This document shows, one piece after another, positions 10,687 through 21,665 of a DNA stretch of 64,000 bases. The notes beneath the pieces were generated by a model. The model saw nothing but the letters and a program-made list of their open reading frames with translations, did not search any database and was not told where the DNA came from. Position numbers and translations under genes: made by a program. The DNA comes from Spinellus fusiger (taxonomy: Eukaryota > Mucoromycota > Mucoromycetes > Mucorales > Phycomycetaceae), in contig JALLLS010000021.1 in assembly GCA_025094145.1 (NCBI GenBank), positions 372,001 through 436,000 of the forward strand, in the 5' to 3' direction. Position 1 is the stretch's first letter, and every line of letters starts with the position of its first letter.

Positions 10687-11942
10687 TAGATCAACAACTT
10701 CCTTGAAAGAGCATTCATCAATGCACCACTGGGACTGGGTCTTTTGTCTGCTGCTCTAATATGACAATGTCTACCTATACAGCTTTTAGTAGTGAATTGA
10801 TAGTGTGTTTAGATCCCACCTCATTTACATGTGGCTCGTAGACTTAGCTTGTCAAGTTGTTGTATTTAACATTGGTAAGAATGACAAGCCTCAAGACACT
10901 ATCTCTGTCTTGGTGTTCATCACCACTCATCACATCCATATCAAATAATTCATTGATAAGATTCTGTTGAATAAGTGTAGGGTCTATCTAAAGGCATAGT
11001 CTGGAAGTGTGTTCTTTAACCACTTCTGTGAGGTCATGTCTATGGGTTTGGACTTGGATACCATCCTAATAAAGGTCAACCTCTACTATATTCTCAACTG
11101 TTACCTCAATAGGTGTTTTATGGCTTCTCTTTTGAAGGTCTTCTACAACGAATAGATCCAGCCAACTGGATACAGCACCACAATGCTATATCTTTCTACA
11201 TTCACCTACTGCTTCACCCATTGACCCCTTTTTATAGATAATAGAACCCTTACTGCCCAAATGTCCTCTACGGAAGATCACACTGATCCATGTATTATAA
11301 TCTGTAGTCTATGAGCCCATTATCTACAGCAATGGTCACTGATCTCAAATAATGCTTAGAATGTAGTATGAGAAATTCAAAGATTCTATTACTAAAGTGG
11401 CTGCAAGTAACTGTCTATGACTGTCTATGACTGTCTATGACTGTCTATGACTAGCCTATGACTGTCTTATGACTGGCTTATACTTCATCTCGAACAGAGG
11501 GACTGAACAATAGAATGAACCTTGCATTGTAGTATAGACAAGTAAAACATCTTGTACAAACCAAAGTCCCATTTTTCCTTGTTAAAAAGAACCAGTCACA
11601 CATGTCTATAGCATATCAATAAGTAATCAATAGTTTTGCCTCTCCTCGGCTACTTGTTGGTATATTCTAACAGACCTATATTTTATTCCTTTTTATTATT
11701 ATTATTCTATTTCTATTTATTCTATTCCTTTTTTTCTATTTTTTGCATTATTCACTTATGACGATGTACGGTCATTTTGTACTACACAACAAGCAGTAGT
11801 AGAGTATACTCTTTAAAATGACATGTTACACCAGCCTCACCTAAAGATTAAAAAAAAAATTACTTTTGAACTCTTGAAAAAGATTGACTTTTTTTTTTTT
11901 CTTTTCTTTTCTCAATAACAAAAGAAAAAGTCTTATTTTACC
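10687..11942. other. Intergenic, minisatellite only
   Basis: Inside the spacer, next to the left arm. Four perfect copies of CTGTCTATGA (11411-11450) are followed by decaying copies to about 11479. There are T-rich tracts just before the IFRD gene. No gene was seen. Confidence 0.55.
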
Positions 11943-13572
11943 ATGTCAATACCTAACCTGCGTAAGAACTATCGAAGGAATCTTCAGGAAAAGGTCACAG
12001 AAGCATCTTCTCCTTCTCCACCTACACCTACACCTACACCTCTTCCTACACCTACAACTTCGTCTTGGGTGGACAGGTTGTACCAAGCCATTGATGATTT
12101 GACAATCAGTCGTACTAGGTAATAACATATCAATAATAATAATAATAAGGCAAAGGCACTTACCTTTGAATAAAGTGCAAGAGAAGAAGCACTGTCTGTT
12201 ATTATCAGCACATTGACACTTAATAACGCATCCAAACCACTCGAGAGTCGTATTGAAGAACTATTATTACAGCTTAGAAAGATACTCAACAAAGGCAACA
12301 ATGCCAGAGAATCTATTCTTGCTGCCAAGGCAATAGCCCTTGTCTTTATTAACCACGGAGATGCTTCTCTTGGCGACGAAGAAGATCACTACCAGATAGT
12401 GGCTCGTTCTCTTCGTAATGCAGTGGTGAACAGTCCAGAATGTGAACTCAAAATACAGGTAAAGAAAAGGTTAAAGGGATCAACAGAGATATATATATAC
12501 TTAATCTCTTTTTCTTTTTGTCTGTGTTGGTAGTGTTTAATAAGTATGGGTATTATGGCATTCACCAGTGCTTCTGATATCGACATTCAACTCCTGCGTA
12601 ACTTTGTATTTGATATTATTGAGACAGAGGGAGCAGATATCAATCTTGATGGATTCTCATCTCAGAACATTGACTCCTTAACATGTGCAGCACTACATAC
12701 GTATAGTCTTCTGTACATCTCAGCATTCAGTGAAGGCATTATTGATTTTGATATTTTATGGGAAGAAGTGGAAAAGTAAGCTTTTTGTTTTTTGTTATGT
12801 TTCTATAAGACATGGAATTGTATTGACTGAAGGATGTTAGGGTAATGCCAGTACATGACATGCTATTAGAATCTTCCGAGAAAGATATAAGAGTGGCAGC
12901 AGGAGAGAATATTGCGTTGATGTTTGAGACTGTACGTGTTTTCACCGAGAACAAAGAGGAAGAAGAAGACAAAGAAGATAAAGTACAACCTGAATATGAT
13001 AATATGGACGGTTTGATCCATACACTACGAACATTGTCTGTAGAAAGCAGTCGTCGCAAAAACAAGCATGACAATGTTGAACAGAAATCAGTGTTTCGAG
13101 ATGTGATTAAAAGTGTAGAGGAAGGCATAAGTCCAGTTGAGGAATTGAAGATTGGTGAGCGTACAATTGTATTCCGTGGTTGGTGTAAGTGCCTTGTTTT
13201 GCTTTTAAAAGAGAACAAATAAGACTCAATGATATACATTGTATAGCAAAAATCCTTCTTCTTGAAGCCTTTAGAAAGATCATTGGACAGGGTCTTCAGC
13301 AACATCTTAGGGTGGGTTTCTATTCTTACCAAGGGATTCATGCAAAGAGTGTGGTTGTCTAACCATCTACTTATTTATAGACAAATGAACTATTTCCACA
13401 AATATTCCACTACAGTGGAAAATTCTCTTCAAAACAACCCAACACATATGAAGACATCGATGTCCAAGGGATGAGCAGAGTAGACAAACGCTATGTCTAT
13501 GATGAGCGAGAGAAGTCTCGTACTAGACAACTAAGAAGTGCGCGTAATACTAAAGAAGGCCTTGAGGTGTAA
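11943..13572 (+). CDS. IFRD family protein (interferon-related developmental regulator homologue)
   Basis: Six exons: 11943-12118, 12182-12458, 12534-12775, 12841-13184, 13247-13311 and 13381-13572, giving 431 aa. All borders are GT/AG and phases match. After a basic, Pro/Thr-rich N-terminus (PTPTPT from a CTACAC tandem repeat) comes a helical armadillo-like IFRD domain (about residues 60-330; REEALSVIISTLT, FINHGDASLGDEEDHYQIV), then the IFRD C-terminal region (WSKILLLEAFRKIIGQGLQQ) with the basic tail motif YDEREKSRTRQLRSARN. Vertebrate IFRD proteins are transcriptional or ribosome-associated regulators; the role in fungi is inferred. It is convergent with the ThrE-like gene 505 bp away, and its stop lies about 5.3 kb from the right arm. 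Confidence 0.88.
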
Positions 13573-14077
13573 CTCCACCACCTTATCTTCATGGCACTCT
13601 CTATGCCTATTGAGTGTTTCTTCTCAAACCATTTTCCATTGAGAAGCCAACCCACTATGCTATTGGTGTACACACTGGTAGCTTATGTGCACTCAAATGG
13701 CCCAGCAACAATTGAATATACTCTGAGCTTATTGTAATGTTTATTTTATTTTTTAGTAACCACATTTTGTATTGTCTTTTTCAAAGCAAACGTGGTCTAT
13801 TTGTATTAAAGTTATTTTTATATTTGTTATCCTGGCTATTTTATATTTATTTATTTTCAAGTCAAAAGGGGTTCATTAGACTAAGAGAGGGTTATTAGTA
13901 TGCCACTCTTTATACACTCTTGGAAAACTCAATAGTTCAGTATAAGAAGTAACAGTACAAATATATTATATATACATCGTAAATACAGGAGGATAAAGCA
14001 ATTCTTTCTTTTCTTCTTTTTCTTCTTTCTCTTCTTTCTTTCTTCATTTTTTTAGATGTTAGAGGGTCAACCTACCA
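13573..14077. terminator. Shared 3' region of convergent IFRD and ThrE-like genes
   Basis: AT-rich spacer between two convergent stop codons. T-rich and (TTCTTTCT)n tracts near 14010-14045 lie just beyond the ThrE-like stop. It presumably contains both polyadenylation sites; nothing else was seen. Confidence 0.4.
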
Positions 14078-15877
14078 CTAAAACGTCACTTCACCCACCC
14101 AATTCTTACGCTTGTACTCATCAGGAGAACTTCTTTTGTAGTCGATTAATGTTCGGACAGGATAGAGAGCCATGGCGGCCAACACAAGTCCCACCGAAAC
14201 AGAGGCTGCAATGATCAACATATGGGCTGCAAAGACAATGCCCTGCTGTCCTGCATTCAAAAAGACGGATATCTCTGACATTGATTTTGATGAAGCTATA
14301 AAGGTTTCGCCAAAAATATTCAGAGAAGAAGCCACACCAATGGATCCAGGCACAAGAAACATAAGTCCTGTCATCATGTCTGCAAATCCAATGGTTGGCT
14401 TTAAACGAGCATAGACATTGGAGGTGGAGGAGATAACAAAAGCAGCAAGAATAGTCGCCACATGTGGATAAGCAGCAAAGTGTTGTAGTGTTATGATATG
14501 GACAGCATGGGAGAGAGCTGCGAGTAACAGCATGATGGGGTACTTGTCGATACTTGCTTTCAGTTTGATGATGCTAGCAGCAGTGTAGAGAGGAACAAGA
14601 ATGATATGGTACAGTGGTGAAATCGCACCCTTACAGGCAGCACTGGAGGATTCAAGAGCAAGAGAAGGGAAGAGTATCTGATGAGTGTTGGCTCCAATAG
14701 CTAAACCAAATCCAAGAAGCAAGGAGTAAATAAGGGTGGTTGTGAGTCTAAGAGTGCCAGAAGCCACAACACCATCAGCAATTTCTAGGACGGATACAAG
14801 TGTAGCATAACCTGGGAGTAAGTTAACGACACCACCTATTGAAAGAGAATAGAAACACGTCGATGCATAGGGTAAACGAGTAGAAATAGCAGCAGCAAGA
14901 AATCCAACCACACCACTTAATAGAACATCAAATATTCTTGATAGGCGTGTGACGCGGTGTGATATGTACATGGAGCCAAAGCATACAATAAAGCCTAGAG
15001 AGAAACAAAAGGCCATATCAATGGGCCCACCCGAGAAGAAGATGGGGACACTTGCACTTGAGGCAATGGCATGAGCTGCCAGTGTAAGCCATGGTGGATA
15101 AATCTCTTGTTCCTGAGCCACAAGATCCAGGTTCTGAATAGCTTCTTGCAATGGCATTTCATCACACATAATAGACTCAAATATTTGGAAGATACTTGTC
15201 AGTAGGTTAATATTCAGACTCGAGTCCACCTTGATAAACTGTACTGAGGAAGAGTGCATTCCTTTTATGTATAAATAGAAAGAGATGGGATGAGATGGGA
15301 TGAGTTTTTACTTGATATTTGATTTTACATGTTCAATAAAATTACCAGGATCACCGAATGAAATGACGAGGAACCCAGGAAAGTAGCCAAATTGGACTTG
15401 TAGGTTAAGCTTCTTCACTACTAATTGAACACAATGATCCAGTCGATGAAAAGGAGCACCGTTCTTAGCGAAAAGTGTCGCAAACTTGATAATAAAGAGC
15501 TCTGTATCTGGGTATTTGCCTGCCTTGATTGTCTCGGCACTGTCGTAGGAAGATCCTAATACAGAGTAGATGAGACTACTGCGAAGTGTCTCTGTGGTTT
15601 GGTTGCTAGGAGGAGGAGAGATGGAGGAAGGGCTTCCAGGACTGATGGAGGGTGGATGAGCCTTCATGCAATTGATATCAGGCATGTCTATACAACACTG
15701 ACGATCTTCGTTCTTTATAAAAGGCATCTCAAACATTGACTTTGAGCGTGTATTTCTTTTTTTCCGGCAGCCATAAGTCAGTAGACCTGCCCAAGCCTTG
15801 GTTGCATCTTCGGAACAAAGTGTGGTTGGATGGGTGGGTGTTTTTTTAGCACAAAGTTGATGAGGAGATGCGTTCAT
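14078..15877 (-). CDS. ThrE/PRM10-like multi-pass membrane transporter
   Basis: Two exons, 15877-15329 and 15238-14078, give 569 aa. The acceptor giving a clean frame is ...GTACAG at 15239-15240, joining IEH to FIKVDSSLNINL. Residues 1-115 are a polar Ser/Pro-rich cytosolic segment. Residues about 115-290 form the first ThrE domain (FATLFAKNGAPFHRLDHCVQ, FGYFPGFLVISFGD), the remainder the second, with about ten predicted membrane spans. Bacterial ThrE exports threonine and serine; fungal relatives (PRM10 group) have no firmly assigned substrate, so transport of small neutral amino acids is inference. Length and two-domain order are normal for the fungal family. Confidence 0.85.
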
Positions 15878-16610
15878 GAATAATTATTATAGAAAGATAA
15901 TAGAGAAGAAATCCTTGGTAAGGAACGCAGGTCAGTCAAAACAGTAATATTAAAAGTGGAATAGGAGAGATGTTTTTATCCATCGTTCTTAAGAACCCCT
16001 TCGTCGTCTGCATTCTCCTCATTCATCAACAGATTCTCCCTTTCCATGTCATCATAGTGCTCCTCAGGTTTCTTTGTCTTTAAGCAGTGGGTTTAATTGT
16101 ATATTCATAGTGGTGATGATAGCTTAATGCCATTACCATAAATGTAGTGTTATGGTGATAGATGGACAGACATATCTGTACAGCATCCTTGGTGATACAT
16201 TTATACTTTCTATGCAGCATCCTTGGTGATATGTTTTATTATGTTCATGTAGCATCCTACTGATACACTCTACTATTCTCCCTGCAGTGTTCAAATGATC
16301 TATGTTATGCTGTCCGTGCAGTATCACAATGTTACATTTTATACTATCAAGAGAAAACAGATAGGCAAGAAACCTTCTACGCACAAATAACAAGTGTGGG
16401 AGAGTGGGTTCAAAGAGTAGAAGAGTGAGTGTAAGAGGGATTGATGGTGGATCAACAGCCACGTAAACAGATACGTAAACAGATACGTAAACAGATACGT
16501 AGATGGACAGGCAGAACAACACACAGAACAACAGATGGACGAATAGATATATTTACACATAAATCGCTATAATAGAATGCTCATCTATAAAGATAATATA
16601 ACTTTTATTT
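15878..16610. repeat. Intergenic with short tandem repeats
   Basis: There are four tandem copies of a 12-bp ACGTAAACAGAT unit near 16461-16505, and a loosely repeated GCATCCTTGGTGATA motif around 16180-16260. No gene was seen. The region probably includes the ThrE-like promoter and the YPI1 3' end. Confidence 0.5.
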
Positions 16611-17221
16611 TTATGAGGTGGGTGGCTGTGGTCGATCTGGATATGACACACTTAGCATTCTGACACACCCATTATCACAAGCCTACCTTTATACACGGGC
16701 TGTCTTTCATAGGCATTAGGACTGACATGACGTGGGTTTTTCTTCTTCTTTTTGTCATGGTGGCTGTGGTGGTGGTGGTGGCTGTGAGAAGGTCTGGCAC
16801 GGTCATCATTACTAGAGTCACTATTACTGTCACTGTCACTACTCTCTGACTCTGAAGACTCTCCAATAGCATGAGGACGATGATAGATACAGCAGACTAT
16901 ATATATATAAAGAGAGAAGAGTGGGTAAGTCTTTTATTGAATAGGATAAACAAACATACTCTTGGACTTCTTTTTGTTCATGTGTTCATTATCAACAACA
17001 CTTTCATCCCATTGAATAGCACGAGGTCTTTGAATAGACATATCACCATGTAAACGAAGCACCCCAAACTCTTCTTGTTGGTTGGGTTCATTCTCTTCTT
17101 CATCCTCGGGTGTTTCATTGATAGTGAGTGTTCTAGAGCCATGCTGAGGCTCTGATAACCCCTCTCTCATTACTGTGCGTGATCCTCCTGAGCGAAGAGT
17201 AGGTTGTTCGTCGTTTGTCAT
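16611..17221 (-). CDS. YPI1: Type 1 protein phosphatase inhibitor, Inhibitor-3/YPI1 family
   Basis: Exons 17221-16960, 16896-16687 and 16636-16611 give 165 aa. The protein carries the family core: IQWDESVVDNEHMNKKKSK, the Cys pair CCIYHRPH straight after the first intron, then an acidic Ser-rich stretch, a His run and a Lys-rich tail ending NPRHVSPNAYERQPVYK. Inhibitor-3/YPI1 binds PP1 (GLC7) in the nucleus and regulates its activity. The third exon is tiny (DRPQPPTS); without that intron the frame would run to GRLVIMGVSEC and stop, so the C-terminus is less certain. The upstream region carries a TGACGTCA site (17395-17402) and a 6/12-bp tandem repeat at 17231-17284. Confidence 0.88.
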
Positions 17222-18120
17222 GACTGATTTTAGGACTATGGCTATGGCTAGGACTAGGACTAAGACTAGGACTAAGACTAGGCGGGTTGATCTTTAAAGC
17301 CAATTCAGCACAGTAAATAGGACAGAATCAACAGAGAGGTGCCTTATTTTGACGGATCATTAAGAGGACATTTGCCTTTGCACTCAGCCAATGTTGACGT
17401 CAGGGCTATTTCTCTTCTGTCAATAAATCTATCACTTTCACCATGCCAGTTCCTAGTGTGAGCTCTCCAAAGAAAAAAAAGAGAAAAAAGATAGAAAAAA
17501 GATAGAAAAAAAGAGAAAAAAAAAGAGAGAAGAGGGAGGTATCTTTGGTGCTATAATGTGTTATAAACAATAGCCAATGAAAGGATATCAGACTAGATAA
17601 TTTATAGAATTAAGAATATCCCAATGAATAAGAGATGTTTCATTCTTTCTTTATGGAGAGACCCTTAAAGTGGTGTGGACATTGGTATGTATTCTTTGTA
17701 TTCAATTTTAACCTCTAATTTGATAGACAGTGTTCCTATTCACAGGGCGAAGATAGGGATCGGCATGAGAGTAGCCAATAAGAAGATGAGTAGAATATAA
17801 TTAAATATAGTATTCTGTTTATTACAGAGAGAGTAGATTCATCTATGCAAATAATAAAGCAAATAATAAAGCAAATAATAAAGCAAATAATAAAGCAAAT
17901 AATAAACACAAGTTGAATAGAAATATCAATGCATACCACCTACTTGCTCTATTATGCCAGAGTATAATAGAATTAGGCCTATATCTCCCCCATGAAAATA
18001 TCAGAAAGAAGGCCAATAGCCAATAGAACACATCTATCCTAATCCACCAATAAAATATAAAGAGTACTTTGGCATCATCTCAAAACGAATCCCAAGAATA
18101 TGAGACTAATTAACAAATGT
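17222..18120. repeat. Intergenic with two minisatellites and a CRE-type site
   Basis: CTAGGACTAAGA-type repeats occur at about 17231-17284, TGACGTCA at 17395-17402, a purine-rich AAAAGAGAAAAAAGATAG tract at about 17470-17530, and five near-perfect copies of a 12-bp GCAAATAATAAA unit at about 17846-17905. No gene was seen. Confidence 0.6.
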
Positions 18121-18819
18121 TTATCTATAATACAACTCAAGGTTCATGCCGTTATTCAGCTCATCTATTCAGGATTAGTTATAAGGCAGCTATAGGCAGT
18201 CACTTACAGTCACTCAAGGTGATATGATCCTTAAACTCCTTATACCACTTCTTCAGTACAATCTTGTGGGGATCAGTGCCTATCTGTGCAGCCACTAGCT
18301 TCTTAAAGTCGCCCACTGTATCTGTAGGGCTACATTTGACCCTGACTTTCTTCCCCAGTCTGTCATTGACTTCCAACTCAATGAGACTATATCTGATGTG
18401 TGGGGCAGGGGTGGGGGTGGGGGTTGGCTACAAGTAAAGTGTCAGTCTACAGTGCGGGAGACTATAAGAGTAAAAGAGAGGGGGAGGCTAATACTTTTTC
18501 AGTTGTGCGCTTCTTGGGTGCTGAAGGATTAGAAGTGCTAGTAGTTGACTTGGCTTTTCTGGGTGAGCGAGATCTAGAGCGAGAACGTCTGGAAGAGCGA
18601 TGTCTGTGGGGTGAACGAGAGCGAGAACGATGGTTTCTGCTACTAGACTTGGTGTCTTCACGACTGGATCGAGTGTTGTTGCGACTGGGTCTGGTGTCTT
18701 CACGACTAGGCCTAACATCATCATGGGCTTCTTCTTCATCAACTGACACAGAATATCAGTAACAAAAAGGAAACAAAAAGATCAGGTTTACCTTGCTTGT
18801 GTTTCTTGAATCGCAGCAT
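18121..18819 (-). CDS. HUB1: HUB1/UBL5 ubiquitin-like protein with N-terminal RS domain
   Basis: Exons 18819-18792, 18742-18495, 18427-18208 and 18164-18121 give 179 aa in one continuous frame. Residues 108-179 are a full-length HUB1/UBL5: [40 protein letters not shown], then the last exon completing [15 protein letters not shown]. The Asp of VGDF, used by HUB1 to bind HIND motifs, is kept, and the double-Tyr C-terminus is normal. HUB1 acts non-covalently on spliceosomal SNU66/PRP38. Residues about 20-80 are an Arg-Ser domain ([19 protein letters not shown]), absent from the usual 73-aa protein. The ubiquitin-fold exon has no Met of its own before LIELEV, which supports a true fusion. The start codon lies 33 bp inside the spacer from the right arm. 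Confidence 0.9.
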
Positions 18820-19606
18820 AATGTTCAAGTGCGTACTGTAGAAATAAAGTGTAGGGAAGAAAGGGAAAACAAGCATACATCCGAGAGGATGTTCCGATGA
18901 CGTCACGATTCATTTCCTAATTCTACGTAGAGATGCAGATGCATTGAGCCACAGTGAGTGGTGTAGAGTGTAGCTGTACCTGGTTGTCAAAGAGACAGTT
19001 GCTAGACAACACAACACGCTAGTTACTGTTGTCTATTAGGGATAAGGGAGTCATGGAAACGCCCCTTGGAGAAAAAAACACCCGCGATAGCAGTAGTAAT
19101 AGCAAGAGCAACAAGAGCAACAAGAACAACAGAAAGCAGCAGTGACAGAAAAAAGATGCCTTTTCTGCACATATGTTCCTACTGAGGATTGTCTGTAGTT
19201 CAACCTCTTACTGCACAGATTGTAGTGGTAGTAACAATAGTGCATATAGAGTGCAATTGCACCTGTATTGCATAGTACATATCTGATATAAGAGTATATA
19301 TAAGAATATATAGAAAAGGCGGCAATACACACACTGTCTACTTTCTACAGCATACGTCTTTAGACGCCTTGCACTTCTTCTCCTTGTGTGTGCGTGTGTG
19401 TGTGTGTGTAGTGCTGCTGGAGGGTCTGACCTTCAATCCGGTCTGCGTCACTGGGAATGGGGTGTCCTCACTGCAACGATTTGTGGTGCAAATAGCATTC
19501 AAGCGGGACCCCTTCTCATTTTTTTGCACTAGCAAAACATCAACAAACACAGGAAGAGTTCTTTCTTTTCTTATCGTTTTCAAATCCTCCACCCCCAACT
19601 CTTCCT
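18820..19606. promoter_or_regulatory. Divergent HUB1/QCR1 promoter region
   Basis: The region separates the HUB1 start (minus) from the QCR1 start (plus). It contains a CRE-type palindrome TGACGTCA (18898-18905), an X-box-like GTTGCTAGACAAC (18998-19010) and a (GT)n run near 19386-19408. All but the last 32 bp next to HUB1 belong to the duplicated arm. Factor assignments rest on motif resemblance only. Confidence 0.5.
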
Positions 19607-21600
19607 ATGGCGTCTCGGCTTCTTTCCAACTCCTTCTCTGTCAAGACTGGCCTGAAGAAGCAGGTAGGCGTCCTGCACTATTTCTTGTTCTTTGTAGCTC
19701 TTGTGTTGCTGTGGAAACACAAAGGAAGAGACACTCACCTTTGCTACGACATAGCTTACTCGCTCGCTGGCCACCGCCGCCACACCCTCAATTGCCACTC
19801 GCACCACTGTTCTCTCCAATGGCCTGACTATTGCCACTGAAGAAAACCACAACGCTGGTGCTGCTACTGTCGGTGTCTGGATCGACGCAGGCTCCCGTGG
19901 TGAAAGTGTCAATGGCACAGCTCAGTTTGTTGAAAACGCAACTCTCAAGGTGAGAAATCCATAGAGGACCGCCCTAGAACAGTGGCTGCGTCTTTTTTCT
20001 TTTTTCTTTTTCTTTATGGCACTGACTGACATGAAAGATGTATGCTTGTAAAGAGCCAGGCCTCTGCGTTTGAGAAGCTGGGCGGACGTTGGACTGCACG
20101 CACCACACGCGAACAGACCTTCTTTTCTGCAAAGACCCTAGCCGCCAACACTGCCGACTCTGTTGCACTTCTCGCCAACGCCCTCCAGCGCCCTGTCGAC
20201 GCCAGCAGCTTTGGCGACGTGCGTGCCAGTGTCGCCAGCCACATCGTCAAGCAGGAAAGCAACTACGAGAATGTCGTGTTTGATCATCTGTACGCCACAG
20301 CCTTCCAGGGCGAATCAATGGGTCGCCCTGTTGCAGGCATTCCTGCCACCCTTCAGCAACTGACTGCTGAACATGTCGCAGCTTACCAAAAAGACAACTT
20401 TGTAGCCGACCGCATGGTGCTGGTGGGTGCTGGTGATGTTTCGCACGACGCCCTTGTTGCATTGGCTGAGAAGCACTTTGGCAGTGTGGGTGCTGGTGTG
20501 GCCCCTGTACTGAAGAAGCCTGTATTCACTGGCTCTGAGATCCGTCTCCGTGATGATGTGCTTCCTCAGGCACGCATTGCCATTGCTGTGGAGGGAGCCC
20601 CTGCTCTTTCTGCCGACTACTTCCATCTGTTGGTGATGCAGGCCATTATTGGTTCATGGGATCGCAGCCTGGGTGCAGCTGCCCATCTGTCGTCTCGACT
20701 GTCCACCACTGTGAACGAACACCACCTTGCCAACTCATTTGCCTCGTTCACCAAGGGTTACAAGGACACTGGTCTGTGGGGTATCTACCTCGAGACAGAG
20801 AACAAAGAGCAGATTGATGATGCTGTGCACTTTATCCAAAAGGAGTGGGTGCGCCTGTCTACAACAGTGACTGCAAGTGAGGTGGAGCGTGCAAAGCAGC
20901 AGGTGAAGGCCAGTCTTTTGTTGAGTCTGGACTCCACCTGTGCAGTGGCCCAGGACATTGGTGCACAGATTCTGACCAGTGGCAAGCGTCTGACTGCAGA
21001 TGAGCTTAAGCAGACCATTAACAAGATCACTGTGGGTGATATTACACGTGCTGGTGAGAAGTACCTCTGGGACCAGGAAGTGGCAGTGGTTGGCCATGGA
21101 CCTATTGAGTGTTTGACTGATTACAACAGACTCCGTGGTAACATGGCTTACAACAGGTAATGTGTGGAGTGTGGAGTGTGGAGTGTGGATGCTGTGGGAT
21201 CAACATGGAGAGAGATCTAGAGAGAGATCTAGAGAGAGAACCAAGAAGGAAGACTGTTCTGGCTGCTCACCCACATCTCTGCTGTAGATTCTAATTGGAC
21301 TTGCTCGGCCCTCCTAACAAACCACCCTAACAAACTACAAGAACAGTGGGGCTGTCTCTCAAAAGACATTGGATTGGGTCTTTTGATCTTTCTTCTTTCC
21401 CCTCTTTTCTTACAAAATAAAAAGAATACCGTTTTTTTTCTTTTTCTCTTCTTCTTCATAAGCATAGCGTATTGCTTAAAGACAGGTGCCATTGGAGTGT
21501 AAGGAGCAGACATCTAGGAAATAGAGAAAATAAGGTTGCTTTCTTGTAGTGCATAAGCAGTAAAAGAGACACTATGAAGAAATCATTCATCAAAATCAGA
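18852..21600 (-). repeat. Right arm of the 2.7-kb inverted duplication
   Basis: Mirror of 7938-10686. This arm sits between HUB1 and FHIT, whose start codons lie 33 bp and 66 bp outside its two ends. Those tight borders with functional genes suggest this is the ancestral location and the left arm is the copy; that direction is inference. Confidence 0.95.
19607..21294 (+). CDS. QCR1: Cytochrome bc1 complex core protein 1, copy 2
   Basis: Exons 19607-19663, 19755-19949, 20054-21156 and 21288-21294 give 453 aa. Every exon border mirrors copy 1. The fourth exon (ATTCTAA) joins the split AG/A Arg codon and adds Phe before the stop, matching the aromatic end of core-1 proteins (animal members end in Arg-Phe after DYNRIRSGM). 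Retaining that intron would stop one residue earlier, with little effect. Introns are 91, 104 and 131 nt. A polyadenylation-type AATAAA lies at 21416-21421. Neither copy has any disabling change, so both look functional. Confidence 0.95.
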
Positions 21601-21665
21601 ACATTAGGATTTGGCAGTAGGAAAAGGGTTGTTTTTATAGTCTCAAGTGTGACAGCTTGTTAACG

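Noticed and set aside
11411..11479. CTGTCTATGA tandem array considered as a CRISPR-like or regulatory repeat
   Set aside because: Head-to-tail 10-bp minisatellite without spacers in a eukaryotic genome.
12739..13341. 200-aa minus-strand frame
   Set aside because: Exact antisense shadow of IFRD exons 4-5; all splice and homology evidence is on the plus strand.
16133..16560. 132-aa and 73-aa minus-strand frames with YVSVYVSVYV repeats
   Set aside because: They come from the 12-bp ACGTAAACAGAT tandem repeat; no start context, homology or splice support.
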